Below, piece by piece: positions 42,777 through 53,685 of a stretch of DNA of 64,000 nucleotides. Position 1 is the stretch's first letter. Every line of letters begins with the position of its first letter. Position numbers and translations under genes: made by a program. The stretch is from Phymatolithon calcareum (Eukaryota; Rhodophyta; Florideophyceae; Hapalidiales), in contig OZ345360.1 in assembly GCA_977006965.1 (NCBI GenBank), forward strand, positions 2,108,001-2,172,000, in the 5' to 3' direction. Under the pieces are notes generated by a model. It did no database searches, had not been told where the DNA came from, and was given only the letters and a program-made list of their open reading frames with translations.

Positions 42777-43379
42777 GCAAGCATGACCCTCTTGTACGCT
42801 TGCATCATGCGCATACATGATAGTCATTGAGAGCATTGGCATTCGAATGTGCACCAGAAAGTCTTTCCGATGCGTGCTTGAATAATGTGTACTCTGTTAT
42901 ATCCCGTTTGTAATGTAGCAGACTGAGTCGATACCGACGACGAAGTCGATGCAAAACGCATAAATTTAGTACATGTACTAGCTTCCGAAGTAGGGTAGAA
43001 TTTCAAAACGCAGATCAGGGAAGCTTATATTCACGGACGAGCCCAAGGCGGACACTTTTTTATGTTCCTTAGGATATTCTCTTGTCTTTAGAAAAGGTAA
43101 AAAATCGTCCATTGCGATGGAAAGACGTCGAATGACTTGAATGCTCTTGCTTGGGCAGGGCACAGGAATGGGGAGCTTTTCCTCACATCAGCACAACGAG
43201 ACCACGATTCTTCTCGCTCTTGACGACTAAATTTTACTTTGGGAAGTTTGCTTCCGAAGTGCTTCAGGGCGCTCCGTCTTACAGAGGAGCAATGGCGCCT
43301 GGTATCCAAAACTCCCCACCCAGACGGTCGCTTCCCGTGCCAGATCACTCGCAGACAGGCTTGTGAAAGAAGCAAAACG

Positions 43380-43955
43380 GGAACAGGCATAAAACCGAGC
43401 TAGAACGCGTCCGCTTAGAAAACGAAGAACACCCGGAACTTCCAATGTCTTGGCGTAATGCAGTTGGCAGACGGTGACCCCTTAGTTCCTGTCAATCACC
43501 GCGTCCAAATTTCCTGATCCCGCTTTCAAGACCTCAAACGGATTCGGACCGATGGGAAACTACTCATAAGTCTACGGCTCCGTCTTTTTGGCTCCTCTGT
43601 CGTATCAACTCTCCTATACGGCTGTGAATCATGAAAGAATCAGTGCGGAAGAAAATCAAGATAACAGGTGCTAAGATGCTATCAAGAATAACGGAGAGAC
43701 CAATAGCTGACGGAGCCAGGACACCCACCATCGACGTGGTGATGCGGACCAGATACCTACGATGGAACTGGCCTGGACGCATTCTTAGAATGGACGAGCG
43801 CCGCGTGGTCGGGCAGGTGCTGCTTCAATGCGTCAGACCAACACCAGAATCACTTTTTGGCGACGAAGCTAACGATAGGAAAAAATGGAGGAAACTTAGA
43901 CCCTCGAATCGCTGCTAGCCCCATTAGTGGAAAAGGCAAAATGAATGAATGAAGC
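43380..43955 (+). mobile_element. LINE 3' fragment with (AATG)n tail, copy 3
   Basis: Same family as 42120-42776, in the same orientation 600 bases further on. It has DLKRIRT-like, STLLYGCES, KMLSRITERPI, WPGRILRM and RPTPESLFGD pieces, ending SNRC. Tail ATGAATGAATGAA at 43941-43953. Frames are interrupted; the TRRRD part before the end is partly deleted relative to copy 2. Confidence 0.82.
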
Positions 43956-44756
43956 GCTTCAGGAAGCATGTAAAACAGATTGCAGAATGGACGTTGTCAG
44001 TGGGGGAATCACAATGAATCGAGGCCAAAGAATGGTTACAGCTTGCGGTTGCTCCACAAGCCGCGTCGCAACATAGACGTACCTGCTGCTCTTAATGTGC
44101 CAATGGATACAACAAAAGAAGAAAATATAGGTCACCTAAAGTCTCCTCTGGTCACAATTGGGGAAAAGCAAAATAATACAAGATGAGGTTTGCTTCACCT
44201 TGTCGGAGATCTTGCAGAGTTGTGAAAAGGTTTTCGGTGGTGAAGGAAAGAAGAACACACTATCGACACAGCCAGTGGATTTTACCTGTGGTCATTTACC
44301 TCGACTGCAGTTGTCGAGAGAGAGAAGAGCTTCAGGCCTAGCGCACACTCAAAAAATTACTTGCTGACACGATCGGGCAGGATGAGAAAGGCATCGGAGA
44401 AACGGGAAAGTGATGTCAAAGAGGCGTGGATTCCATGGGAAGTAGCAATATATTTACATATCTGTACATTAGAGACGTGCGAGAGAGAAATCAAGACTTC
44501 ACAAGGAAACGCCCTCACGATCTAACACGAGTTGTGTACAAACCCCGAAGCGACATGCAAATTGAGGATACCAGATACGAATCCTACACGACTATGTTGG
44601 CCTTGTGCTTGAACAGAATAAGGGTTGCGGACCTTACAAGTCAGATATAAAGAATGTCAGTGCAAAGAGCAGGACATGAACAACAGAAGTGAACAAACTC
44701 TCAAACAAAGCCACCTCGCGCTATGGAGCAACCAGCTTTCGTCACGCGTTGTGGGC
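43956..44756. other. Intergenic DNA, nothing recognised
   Basis: Short frames without domains. The last part is the 3' flank of the Ser-Pro microprotein gene on the minus strand. Confidence 0.45.
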
Positions 44757-45029
44757 TCATTGGGACAGCATAATGTCAATGAACTCAATTGACTTGGGTT
44801 GGGGTCGGCGGCGGTAAAACGGGCTGGGCAGCACGTCTGGAGTGGAGGGGGGTGGCGATGTGTGCACGGGCGGTTCAGGCGAAACAGATGAGGACATCTT
44901 TCGTGGAGAGAGAGCAGGATTGACGGGGAGGTACGGCGAAGTTTGGAGCGGGGAGTGAGCGAGAAATTGGACGGGTAGGAGCGGTACCCTCACGGATGGC
45001 ACTTGACGGGGTTCTGATTGAGAAGCCAT
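44757..45029 (-). CDS. Small Ser-Pro-rich protein, paralogue A
   Basis: 90 aa. Family unknown, but clearly related to the product at 47110-47352. Both have a short N-terminus with R-x-P, then the identical 11-residue block YLPVNPALSPR (33-43 here). A Pro/Ser/Thr-rich middle with several SP and TP pairs follows, then a basic patch (RRRPQPK) and the C-terminus IEFIDIMLSQ, matching IEFRDIWL of the paralogue. Conservation of both end blocks with a drifting middle is what selection on two linear motifs would give, and argues it is a real gene. SP/TP pairs could be sites for proline-directed kinases such as CDKs or MAP kinases (inference). No signal peptide or membrane segment. A weak TATACAA lies 75 bases upstream of the ATG. 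Confidence 0.65.
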   Translation of the reverse strand: MASQSEPRQVPSVRVPLLPVQFLAHSPLQTSPYLPVNPALSPRKMSSSVSPEPPVHTSPPPSTPDVLPSPFYRRRPQPKSIEFIDIMLSQ

Positions 45030-45825
45030 GTTGCTGCGAAATTGAGTTTGATGCGAAGATTTGTTTGTCCGGAAAGGGCAGATCGGAACAGTTGCTAGTC
45101 TCTTTGTATACTTGCCTGGAAAGTGGATCTGAGAGGATCACGCCCGTACTGTGAATGCAGGCGGTTTGAGAGATGATCGCGGTGCTTTAGTGGAGTGTGT
45201 GATGCACGAATCGTGCTCGATAGAGATGAAACGTCTGTCGAAATGCGGGAGATGATCGCAGGACTGTGTCGGGGGTGCCGGAGTCGTGCGCGAGAGATGG
45301 GTAAAATGTCGGGGAGATTGTGTTTGCAAGAAATTTTTTGACGGGTAGATTTCGCGTCCTTCATAATTACATTTGGTAACCAGTACCTGTGCACGTATGG
45401 CAATTTAACGATCTCAACTTCTATAGATTTGGCCAATTAATGCGCGCCAAGTCTTCAGAGATTCTTGTTCGATGGGACGTGGCACTGCACGGGTAGTGTC
45501 TAATGAGGCTCGGCGGCACAGTTTTACAGACCCGATTTTGGGGATCCATTTCGCGCGCGGTCGTCCCCCTGAAGCTATCACGATTGAGAGAGTGCCCCAG
45601 AAGAGGTGCTTACGATCATGTAGTTGAGATAAGGGGAGACTGGCGGAAGGCGCTCAATTGTTATAAGAATTATTGGATTTTAAGGAGAGTCATACCTTTT
45701 CGACTCCGCAAGAGCGGGATGGTACCTTACGGGGCACTGAACTTTCTACTTGTCTATCGATTAGAATTTTTTCGACCTGGAAATGGGCTCATTGCTCTTG
45801 GGGTGGACTAATTATAATTCGTTGC
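45030..45825. other. 5' flank of paralogue A, no gene seen
   Basis: The minus-strand TATACAA at 45104-45110 may serve the microprotein gene. Other frames are short and featureless. Confidence 0.4.
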
Positions 45826-46140
45826 AAATGTGAATAGACTCACAGTTTCGTGCGGTTTCTGCGAAGCAAATTGACACAGCACTCAAATTGGTTGCGCATG
45901 CGAAGAGGCCGTCATACTTTCGTGCGGTTCTGCACAACAAATTGAAACAGTGTTCAAATTGGTTGCGAATGCGAAAGAGCGTATCAGATCCGCGCGGTTT
46001 CTGCATGCCAAATTGCCAACGCAAAAGACTTCTAAGTTTCGTGCGGTTTCTATGCTGCAAATTGAACACTACTGTACTCAAATTAGTCGCGAATGCGAAA
46101 GACTGTCCCAGTTTCGTGCGGCCTCTGCACGGCAATTTAT
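45826..46140. repeat. 72-bp minisatellite, five imperfect copies
   Basis: The word TTTCGTGCGGTTTCTGC or a variant starts at 45846, 45918, 45988, 46037 and 46112. The units contain GCAAATTGAA, CAAATTGGTTGCGAATGCGAAAGA. One unit is about 22 bases short. Most spacings are near 72, a multiple of three, and open frames run through the array on both strands (for example 45812-46174 minus), giving a 24-residue repeat. Confidence 0.85.
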
Positions 46141-46965
46141 TGTAAGCAACTTTGCAGCCCGAGGATCTCTCCATTTAACGGAGCTCAGTAGTTGCACGCA
46201 CTGATAATTCAGAAAAAGTGCACCTTGACAATCTGAGGCTTGAACTTGTCTCACAACATTTGCAGTGGGGCCTATAAACCCTCAAGTCTTCTAATTGGGG
46301 CTCAATTGGTCTGAACAGTGGGGGGTCACTCGGCACCTCGAACTCTCTTCGTACTATGCATAGTAGGCATCACCATGATGCAGAAAATGAGATCCGGCGT
46401 TGTGATCTTGTAGTCCAAGCTGATCAATCTGTTTTGCCCCGAGTGGTCCAAGTAGGTGTTAACACGCAAAACCGACACCAGCAGAGCAGCCCCAGAACGT
46501 GTGGCTAGTGAGGATATCCAGCTGACGTGCTATCGCTGTGGCAAAAATTGCCCTCGCCTTTGATAGCTGCATATCAGGCGCATGTGATTGGGCTCGCGGG
46601 TAGTGTAATAATCCGTTTTTGAGGTGCAAAATTTGCATCCTCGGGTATATCTCGCGACAATTTGGCGTGAGCCCAGCCACGGCTGCATCGTAAAAAAATC
46701 CCAGATTAGCGCTATGCGTATGCCACGTGGCAAATCATCACTGGCTGTAATCACAGAATCCAAATTTTGGATCGAGATTGACAGCTTGATGAGTACCCTA
46801 CAAAAAACGGGTGTTTTCCAATTTTTTATTTGATTCCCTTCCCCGGTTGGGAAGCGACATGAATAATACTATTATTATTGCCCAATTGTAAGAAAGACAA
46901 ATCGCCAAAAAGGGGTCCCGTTTCTGGGTACATCTCGATGATCGAGGCCCGTGGCGCTTTCGCAC
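46141..46965. other. Intergenic DNA, 5' flank of paralogue B
   Basis: No gene recognised. A stretch at 46855-46900 has CCTTCCCCGG and ATTATTATT words of no clear meaning. Confidence 0.4.
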
Positions 46966-46972
46966 TATATAA
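46966..46972 (+). promoter_or_regulatory. Candidate TATA box for paralogue B
   Basis: TATATAA in CGCACTATATAACATAC, 138 bases before the ATG at 47110, followed by a pyrimidine-rich stretch (ACTCCCTCCGCTC) typical of a transcription start region. Confidence 0.5.
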
Positions 46973-47109
46973 CATACACTCCCTCCGCTCTGGACTGACC
47001 TCTCCTGGACCCACTCCACTCTATCTGCCCGAATACCCAAGCCAGGAAATCTTTCCGCTCAGCATTTTCGCCTTCTCGACCGCTTGATCCCCACATTGCC
47101 GGTACAATT

Positions 47110-47352
47110 ATGTCGTCACCATCGGACAGCAGGCCTGCAGCCCTCCGTCTCCCGGTGGTCGGGAACTATCTGCCTGTGAACCCAGCACTGTCCCCTCGAG
47201 GACTGGCCAGCAGAGCGGCACCCCCATCGCCGACCGCACCACTCACGCCGTTGACCCCATCTGCCCCAGAGGCACTCCGGAAGAAAACATCTCTTGGACG
47301 TGCCGCTTCTGCAACGATCGAGTTCCGGGACATTTGGCTTGTACCTGAATAA
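47110..47352 (+). CDS. Small Ser-Pro-rich protein, paralogue B
   Basis: 80 aa. Carries the same YLPVNPALSPR block (residues 20-30) as the protein at 44757-45029, then a Pro-rich segment with four or five SP/TP pairs (PPSPTAPLTPLTPSAP), a basic RKKTSLGR that looks like a basophilic-kinase site, and the C-terminus TIEFRDIWLVPE. It lacks about 11 residues before the block compared with paralogue A. ATG context AATTATGTCG is acceptable. The two genes point away from each other, 2.1 kb apart, so the duplication involved an inversion. I know no family with this pair of motifs. The shape (short, disordered, two conserved motifs) suggests a regulatory or adaptor peptide. Confidence 0.65.
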   Translation: MSSPSDSRPAALRLPVVGNYLPVNPALSPRGLASRAAPPSPTAPLTPLTPSAPEALRKKTSLGRAASATIEFRDIWLVPE

Positions 47353-48589
47353 GTAACACGCTATTCGAAAAGCCGAGAATATATGTTCGCTCTACATGTA
47401 TATTACTGATTTGCGAGCTGGGCATTGTGGACAGTCTGCAATTGCAGCTGTTAGGGACGCGTGTCGACGTTGGGTTTTCTGCGCGAACTTCTTGAGTGTG
47501 ATGTCCAAGTAGTCTTCAAATAGGGATGAGCTTGACTGTCTCGGTTTGCACTACTTATCGCTTGGACGCCCCACACATGGGTAGAGAGCTTAAACCATTG
47601 CTTAGCAATGTGCTGGAAATAAATGAGGGCACAATCTCGGTTTTAGTACGAAGGGCGTCTGCTCTCAATGGAAGTGGAGCATGAGATTTTAAGTCCCATC
47701 ATTTACTAATCAGTTAGGCGCATAGGTTTCGGAAGCTGTCCCTACTTACGAGCTGCCTCCTTGGTCGATCTTGGGAAAGAAGTTTTGCCCCTGTCGCTAT
47801 TGTTCCCCATGGTCACCACTACGCTTCACGGCAGTTTAGGGTATACGTCACCTTCCGCTATGGCTTCCGGCTCCGCCAGCCCGGAACACTGTGCTTACTC
47901 ATTGCCCTGCAGAACTCTGAGTCCTAACCGGTTTCAATTCCTTACGAGCGCTAGGAGCGCCAACTTAATGTATCTACTGTATAGTCGCCTCACACTTGCA
48001 GTGGAAGCACAATCAGTGTGTTTGCTTCTAGAAAGTGAAGAATACTCATATGCGTCGTCGTTACAGAACACGTCTCACCCAGCCAAACGAGTGAATCCAT
48101 CTGAGCTTGTTGCAGAGCTCAAAAATAAGTTGCCGCGTCTCTCTAGAAAATGGAGTATTTGCCGAGGGTCATTTCTTCAGAAATAGACTGTGAATATCTT
48201 CCACTACTGTACAAATTCACTTCGCTCAGCACTTCTGTTGGCAAGTCGAATTGTTTGGCAACGAGGAAGATGTCTTGCTAAGGGTATTATCTGCAAATGT
48301 GACTGCATGCATAGTATCTTGATGGGAGCTAACGTGTACGGAGTAGTGTAATGTAATGTTCGCAGTGAAAGGCCCGGAATTAGAATCTTATCTGCACACA
48401 CCTCGAAGCTAGCGAGCACATTGAGAATTGTAATATACATTTTGTAAGTCTATTCGTCGGCTTAGCGATGACCGCATGTAGGAGTCTGCTTCCAGACCCT
48501 CCACGCTATTCTATACTACTGTATATAAGTCTTGGAATGTGCCTTTGATTAACCACGGCCCTTAAACACCCGAGCACCATATCTCACCA
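47353..48589. other. Intergenic DNA, nothing recognised
   Basis: A 141-codon frame (47761-48186) has neither domain nor codon pattern that I can defend as a gene. Confidence 0.4.
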
Positions 48590-49000
48590 TGACACAGCTT
48601 CCAATGTTTCATCGCCACGTCTTTCCGGCGGCGAATCTTGAAGCCTGGTCGAACCAGTCCCGAGGCGAACCGTCGATAATCTCCAAAATGCTGTCCAAGA
48701 GAACTGGAAGACTCATCATCGAAGGGGCGCGAGCCCCCTCACTCTGTGTTGTGCTGTGCGGTAGAGATTAGCGCTGGAACTAGATTGAGCAGATGTTTGG
48801 AATGGAAAATCGCCGTATGGTATGCCAGGTTTTCTTGCAGTGTGTCAAGCCAATCCTAGAGCCACTCCTTAGAGGCATACGAAACCTAGATGTGCACGAA
48901 TCTCTTATTGTCGCACTGGACAGGTAGACCGGAGGAAAACTCCATGGACACGCTCCTAACATCACTTAGGGGAAACCATGATGAACATTACATGACATGA
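48590..49000 (+). mobile_element. Degenerate LINE 3' fragment, copy 4
   Basis: Broken plus-strand frames match the family of copies 2 and 3: MLSKRTGRLIIEGARAPS, then MENRRMVCQVFLQCVKPILEPL and LDVHESL. Several stops. The tail is degenerate (ATGATGAACATTACATGACATGAC). Confidence 0.7.
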
Positions 49001-49207
49001 CACGAAGCAGAACGTCTACCTCCGCTTCTTCCACCCAGTTTTTGTTCACGAGTTGTAAGGAAGGGTGAAAAGAGTGACATTCCTTTCAGCGCATGGCCGC
49101 GACCATCGCGGTCGAAAGGCCCATGGGGATATGTGTTGATTTATTTTAAAAGCTCCCAAGGCCTCTCTTGAAGAGTAACAGGGCCGCTTTCGCACGATTT
49201 TCTAAGC

Positions 49208-49483
49208 TCACGTAGTTTGACTATTCAGTATATCCTTGATTCGTCTTTCTCTCCCAACAAGTGCTCCAGTGAGTCGCTTACATTCATATTCAATTTCAGG
49301 ACTAATCTTGGATGAAGATAGAATGCGTTGGAGCGCGACCAGCTCAATCACGGCTGTGACACCAAAGTATGCACCAAGTACTGATTTTCTCCAAAGAGGT
49401 GCTCTATTGAATATCAACCGTAGGCATCGCAACCGTGTAGACCTTTCTCTTTCGCGGAGAACCGAAAGGCCCATGATCAGCAT
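49208..49483 (-). CDS. Possible small single-span membrane protein
   Basis: 91 aa from ATG 49483; the frame is open to a GTG at 49498 and closed by a TAG about 40 bases further upstream. A very basic N-terminus (RERERSTRLRCLRLIFNR) precedes a hydrophobic helix (about 36-57, SVLGAYFGVTAVIELVALQR) and a charged C-terminus. This is the shape of a small mitochondrial or ER membrane protein. It is divergent from the F-box gene with about 130 bases between starts. No homologue recognised; a chance frame cannot be excluded. Confidence 0.35.
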   Translation of the reverse strand: MLIMGLSVLRERERSTRLRCLRLIFNRAPLWRKSVLGAYFGVTAVIELVALQRILSSSKISPEIEYECKRLTGALVGRERRIKDILNSQTT

Positions 49484-49610
49484 GCGCAGGGCCGCCACAG
49501 CGGGTTGAGCGGTGTACCGCTCATACTATCCATCACATGTGCGCGTAAATGGCGACCAGTAGAGTGTTTACAAATTGTGTCCAATCATCATCACTGCGCC
49601 TAAACCTGTT

Positions 49611-51422
49611 ATGATCATGTTTTGCAGGGCCAGACCTCCAGCCCCGCGTCATCTCAGTGCGCCACCACAACGGTTAGGCACAAAGCTGTTCTATTTTGGA
49701 AAACTTGGGAATGGGAGTCGCCCTCGACTAACGGGCGAGCCACATTCCTCTCGAAAGCCGAGCATGCCTTACCTTCATCGAAGGGAAGTACTGCAGTACA
49801 TGAGCTTTAAACCTTGGGAGGGACCGCGTCTGCCAATCGAGCTCTGGGCGCGCATTTTCAGTTTTGTGCGAACGCCAAAGGATATTTTCACCATAGCCCA
49901 AGTGTGCAAAGCCTGGAATAAGGAAGTTCTCTCACCTCTCTCTGGCCCCTTATGGCGCAGCATTTGGGACCACCGTTCAGGGGTGTCTGCGGAAAACATG
50001 GACTATGTCTTCCCCTACCGTCGAGTCCAAGGTGGATGGCTCGAACAAGTACAGGCATCCTGTCGAATAGCAGCATGCGGCAGTGGCCCTCGCACATCAA
50101 TTTATCTTCCTCCTCGCTACACGACAAACGGTCTCCCAATTGAAGACGACGAATTGGACATGCGTCCATGCACGATTGACATTGAGGAAACGCTTGGTCG
50201 TGCAGTCTGCTCGCATGCGTTCTCAACAGACGTTGTCATTGGCTTTGAGAAGGGTGTAGGTGTGCTATGTTTTTGTACCAGCACATCTCCAGAAAGTTCC
50301 GCGCTGCAACGCATGCGTGCCCGTCGAGCTCGCGCCGGTCCTTCTAATAGTTCTAACAATTCCAAGGCTCAAAAACCGCACTTCTTCTACGTCGATGACC
50401 CGACGTTAGGTGGTATCACGCGCTTCGCTGCAGATCCCGTCGGTTCCTCGGGCGACGTGCTTGCAAGCACTGTATCGAAATATGTGATTGTGATATCGTG
50501 TCCGAAAGCTCGACACGCTCGACATCGACGTCCGATATCCTGGCGTGCGCTCGACAACTTCGAGACCGAGCAAGGCACGCTGGTGTCGTTGTCCACCTCC
50601 TCAGACTGCCAGTTAGCACTTGCAGGTTTTGACACAGGCAGAGTACGTGTGATTTCTCTGGATCGCGGCGGACTTAAGCATGTGCTTTCCATGCGCGAGA
50701 GTGCCGATTTGGTTGCCGGGAGCGGCCGCTGGATTATGGCTTCAAATTTCTTTCAACCGATAGGGGTTGCCGTATGGGATGTCCTCGACGGACGCGCTGC
50801 GCATCGTTTAGACCAGACGTCTGTTGGTTGGGAGGAGATAGTTGTCGTCGCCGGACTTTCTCCTGCAGCGCAACCAGGAAGATTCGTTGTGTGGAACGGT
50901 CGAGACTGCATCCGTATTTTTGATGCGAGGGCGGGACGATTTGTTAATGTCGTTGACGTCCGCTCCCGTTTCTATCGCGGCGCTGCACGTGGTCCTGCTG
51001 AGGAAGCCGAGTTCGGCGCTGCAAGCGCGCACGTCGGGATGGGTAAGATGGTTCTTTCTTTTGACCGCCGTCGCGCTGTTGTTGCGACCTCGAACCGCGT
51101 CATGGTTACTGCGATTGATAATTCATTCCGTTTCGCAGAGAACACGCAGCTAGATGGTGCTTCTCGTTCTTTGGTAGCGCTTTCCACAGATGAACGCATG
51201 GTTGTGACTGCGGACGAAAATGCGTTCGGTGGGCTTCGCACTTGGGTGACGGGTCGTACGTCGTTGGCAATGTCGCCAAAAATTCGTGTTTGGGACGCCA
51301 CTTCGGGCGTGTTACGAAGTGCAATTGTGCTGCCGTCTGCAGCTTCCGAATTATCTGTCTCTGGCAACGTTGTGGCGGCAACTGCGAAAGCCGTAGGCCA
51401 AGTAGTGGTGCACAGATTTTGA
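49611..51422 (+). CDS. F-box protein with WD/beta-propeller-like C-terminus
   Basis: 603 aa from ATG 49611; the open frame begins at a TTG at 49575. In-frame ATGs at 49617, 49764 and 49800 all precede the F-box, so the true start is open. The F-box (GPRLPIELWARIFSFV...VCKAWNKEV...PLWRSIW) lies about 73-120 residues in and would bind SKP1 in an SCF ubiquitin ligase. The rest resembles a degenerate beta-propeller with WD-like blades ending IGVAVWDVLDGRAA, FVVWNGRDCIRIFDARAG and KIRVWDATSG, presumably the substrate-binding part. A low-complexity Ser/Asn/Arg insertion (about RMRARRARAGPSNSSNNSKA) lies between. No intron. The stop is 64 bases from the stop of the convergent IF-2 gene. Confidence 0.82.
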   Translation: MIMFCRARPPAPRHLSAPPQRLGTKLFYFGKLGNGSRPRLTGEPHSSRKPSMPYLHRREVLQYMSFKPWEGPRLPIELWARIFSFVRTPKDIFTIAQVCKAWNKEVLSPLSGPLWRSIWDHRSGVSAENMDYVFPYRRVQGGWLEQVQASCRIAACGSGPRTSIYLPPRYTTNGLPIEDDELDMRPCTIDIEETLGRAVCSHAFSTDVVIGFEKGVGVLCFCTSTSPESSALQRMRARRARAGPSNSSNNSKAQKPHFFYVDDPTLGGITRFAADPVGSSGDVLASTVSKYVIVISCPKARHARHRRPISWRALDNFETEQGTLVSLSTSSDCQLALAGFDTGRVRVISLDRGGLKHVLSMRESADLVAGSGRWIMASNFFQPIGVAVWDVLDGRAAHRLDQTSVGWEEIVVVAGLSPAAQPGRFVVWNGRDCIRIFDARAGRFVNVVDVRSRFYRGAARGPAEEAEFGAASAHVGMGKMVLSFDRRRAVVATSNRVMVTAIDNSFRFAENTQLDGASRSLVALSTDERMVVTADENAFGGLRTWVTGRTSLAMSPKIRVWDATSGVLRSAIVLPSAASELSVSGNVVAATAKAVGQVVVHRF

Positions 51423-51486
51423 AAGAGCATGTCACGGTCACTCTTCTGAGTCCGGCTTATAAACTTTTGCTTCGGCTCCTATTAAT

Positions 51487-53685
51487 TTACTTCCCAGTTC
51501 CTTTCACTACTTCAATGCTCTCGACAATGTCGCCAGACATGAATCCCGACCAGTCAACAAAACCTATACCACATTCTGTACCCTTGGACGCTACACGAAC
51601 GTCTTTTGAAAAGTGCTTCAGACTTCCAATGACGCCTGTGTGGACAATCTCCCGTTCTGTCACAGAGTCTGAGGACGTGTCCACAGGGAACCGCAATACC
51701 CGTGCCTGTGACCCAATCGCAATGGTGCCGTCATCTACAGAGCAGCCACCGATCGCGCCCTCATTGAAAACCCGAACGACTTGGGCCTTTCCGAGCGATT
51801 TCTCCGTGGTTTCCCATCGTTTCACGTGATCCTCTATTCGCGACTTTACCTCATCTTCAAGATGATATATAAGTTTGTGTTGGATAACGTCAACGCCCGA
51901 TTTACGCGCCTTCCGTACTGTCGGACCCGACGCTCGTACATTGAAAGCTACAATGAGAGCATCATCTGTATTACCCTTCACTTTCGCCGTCGCGGCCGCG
52001 AGCGCCAGGTCACTGTCATGCACATCACCTACGCGTGCCGCCAGCACACGCACTCCATACTGCTTCGTTCCCAGCTTTGAGAGACAATGGGCAACGGCAT
52101 CTGCGCTGCCCTGCACATCGCCCTTAATGACGATATTGACCATACCTTTGGGAGCAGAGTGTTCACCCATCTCGTCATCTTCGCTACCTTCTGGATGGCC
52201 GTGAGATGGTTTGTGCGCAATATCTTGATCGATATTCTCGACTTCGGCGGCACCCAGGTCACCACTGCTCTCCTCCAATGACTTTGCCAACTCAATCGTT
52301 GCTCTCGCACGCTCATTTTGCGCCAATATTGCATGAGACATTTTCTTGGCCTCCTTCTCCGATGAGACTACAATGCACATCGAACCGGGCGGGACACGAG
52401 AGCGAATGCCGACGATTCCAACCGCTTTTCCTGGACCGGCATCCTTTACGATTCCGTTGTTCATTCCCAAGAGTGATCGCACTCGGCCATAAAGATTGCT
52501 AGATGTGACCGAATGTGACTGAAATACAACAAAATCGCCAACCTTCAAAGTGCCAGACCGAATGACAACGGTAGCAATGGATCCTAATGCACGGTCGCAT
52601 TTCGATTCAATACATATCATTTCAGTTGGGGATTCTGCGTTACCCTCCAGGTCAAGCAATTCCGACTGTAGCAAGACCGATTCCATGAGTGTGTCAAGGT
52701 TACTTCCCTCCTTTGCAGACACCTCCACGCACTGCACGTCACCGCCAAGCTGTTCAGTATTAAGCCCCGTCAACTCCAGCAATTGATATCGCACTCGCTC
52801 AGGATCTGCTCCAGATTTATCGCACTTATTGATCGCGACGACGATGGGAACACCAGCTGCTTTCGCATGATTGACCGCTTCAACGGTCTGCGGCATGACG
52901 CCGTCATCGGCTGCAACGACAAGAATTACAACATCTGTGGCAACGGCGCCGAATGCACGCATAGTTGAGAATGCGGCATGTCCTGGAGTATCGATGAAAG
53001 TCGCGTATGCTTGGGTTTCACCGCCTTCGTCCAGAATCGGCACCTGGAATGCACCAATGCTTTGAGTGATGCCACCAGCCTCCTTCTCTGCAATGTTGCT
53101 GTGGCGCAATGCATCCAAAAGCGAGGTCTTACCGTGGTCGACATGTCCCATGACGGTGACGACTGGCATTCTACGCTTACCGGAGTCCGGGATGTTTGTG
53201 CGCGGTCTGAAGAGCGATTTTTGCTTCTCAATGATTAAATTTAGCTTCATCTGCTCGGCCAGAAGCTCCACGAGCTCCTGGCCCAGTGAGGCAGAATCAT
53301 CGACGAGACCAGGCTCGATGGCGGATGCATTCTCGAAGACGCGTTTGGGATCTGTCTTGGCAAGCGCGGCAAGTTGCCTGGAGGATAACCCATTTGGAGA
53401 GATGCATATACGTGTCGGAGGAACAGTGGGCGCGGGTTGAAAACGACGGCGAGCCATGCGCTTTTGCTGCTTTCGATTCCCATAGTTGCTTGATCTAGAT
53501 GTGCCCGCACCGACTTCGGATGAATCGCGGTTTCGATGACGCTGATCTCTGTGGGGGCGAGCCGCGCTGGATACTCTACGGACGCCAGAGTGACTTGTCA
53601 CATGGTGGCAGAACTGGGATGCATTTGCGGGGAAAGGGGGGAGCCGAGTGTAGTGCCTGCCCGCTGTGGAAATCGTTCGCAACAT
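51487..53685 (-). CDS. Mitochondrial translation initiation factor IF-2
   Basis: 732 aa. A GTPase that places initiator tRNA on the mitochondrial small ribosomal subunit. The N-terminus ([19 protein letters not shown]...) is basic and hydroxyl-rich, fitting a mitochondrial presequence. A plastid product is less likely because the N-terminal region is short. The G domain is complete: G1 GHVDHGKT (180-187), G2 GGITQSIG (204-211), G3 DTPGH (232-236), G4 NKCDK (286-290), G5 SAKEG. Then come domain II ([12 protein letters not shown]) and the IF-2 domains III and IV ([13 protein letters not shown], later [12 protein letters not shown] and a Cys-rich short C2-like end). An acidic insertion (about EDDEMGEHS) separates the parts. 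Single exon. Confidence 0.94.
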   Translation of the reverse strand: MLRTISTAGRHYTRLPPFPANASQFCHHVTSHSGVRRVSSAARPHRDQRHRNRDSSEVGAGTSRSSNYGNRKQQKRMARRRFQPAPTVPPTRICISPNGLSSRQLAALAKTDPKRVFENASAIEPGLVDDSASLGQELVELLAEQMKLNLIIEKQKSLFRPRTNIPDSGKRRMPVVTVMGHVDHGKTSLLDALRHSNIAEKEAGGITQSIGAFQVPILDEGGETQAYATFIDTPGHAAFSTMRAFGAVATDVVILVVAADDGVMPQTVEAVNHAKAAGVPIVVAINKCDKSGADPERVRYQLLELTGLNTEQLGGDVQCVEVSAKEGSNLDTLMESVLLQSELLDLEGNAESPTEMICIESKCDRALGSIATVVIRSGTLKVGDFVVFQSHSVTSSNLYGRVRSLLGMNNGIVKDAGPGKAVGIVGIRSRVPPGSMCIVVSSEKEAKKMSHAILAQNERARATIELAKSLEESSGDLGAAEVENIDQDIAHKPSHGHPEGSEDDEMGEHSAPKGMVNIVIKGDVQGSADAVAHCLSKLGTKQYGVRVLAARVGDVHDSDLALAAATAKVKGNTDDALIVAFNVRASGPTVRKARKSGVDVIQHKLIYHLEDEVKSRIEDHVKRWETTEKSLGKAQVVRVFNEGAIGGCSVDDGTIAIGSQARVLRFPVDTSSDSVTEREIVHTGVIGSLKHFSKDVRVASKGTECGIGFVDWSGFMSGDIVESIEVVKGTGK

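Noticed and set aside
45826-46140. CRISPR-like array
   Set aside because: The units are head-to-tail repeats without unique spacers, in eukaryotic nuclear DNA; it is a minisatellite.
47761-48186. 141-codon plus-strand frame
   Set aside because: No motif, no promoter signal and no paralogue in the window; kept as intergenic.
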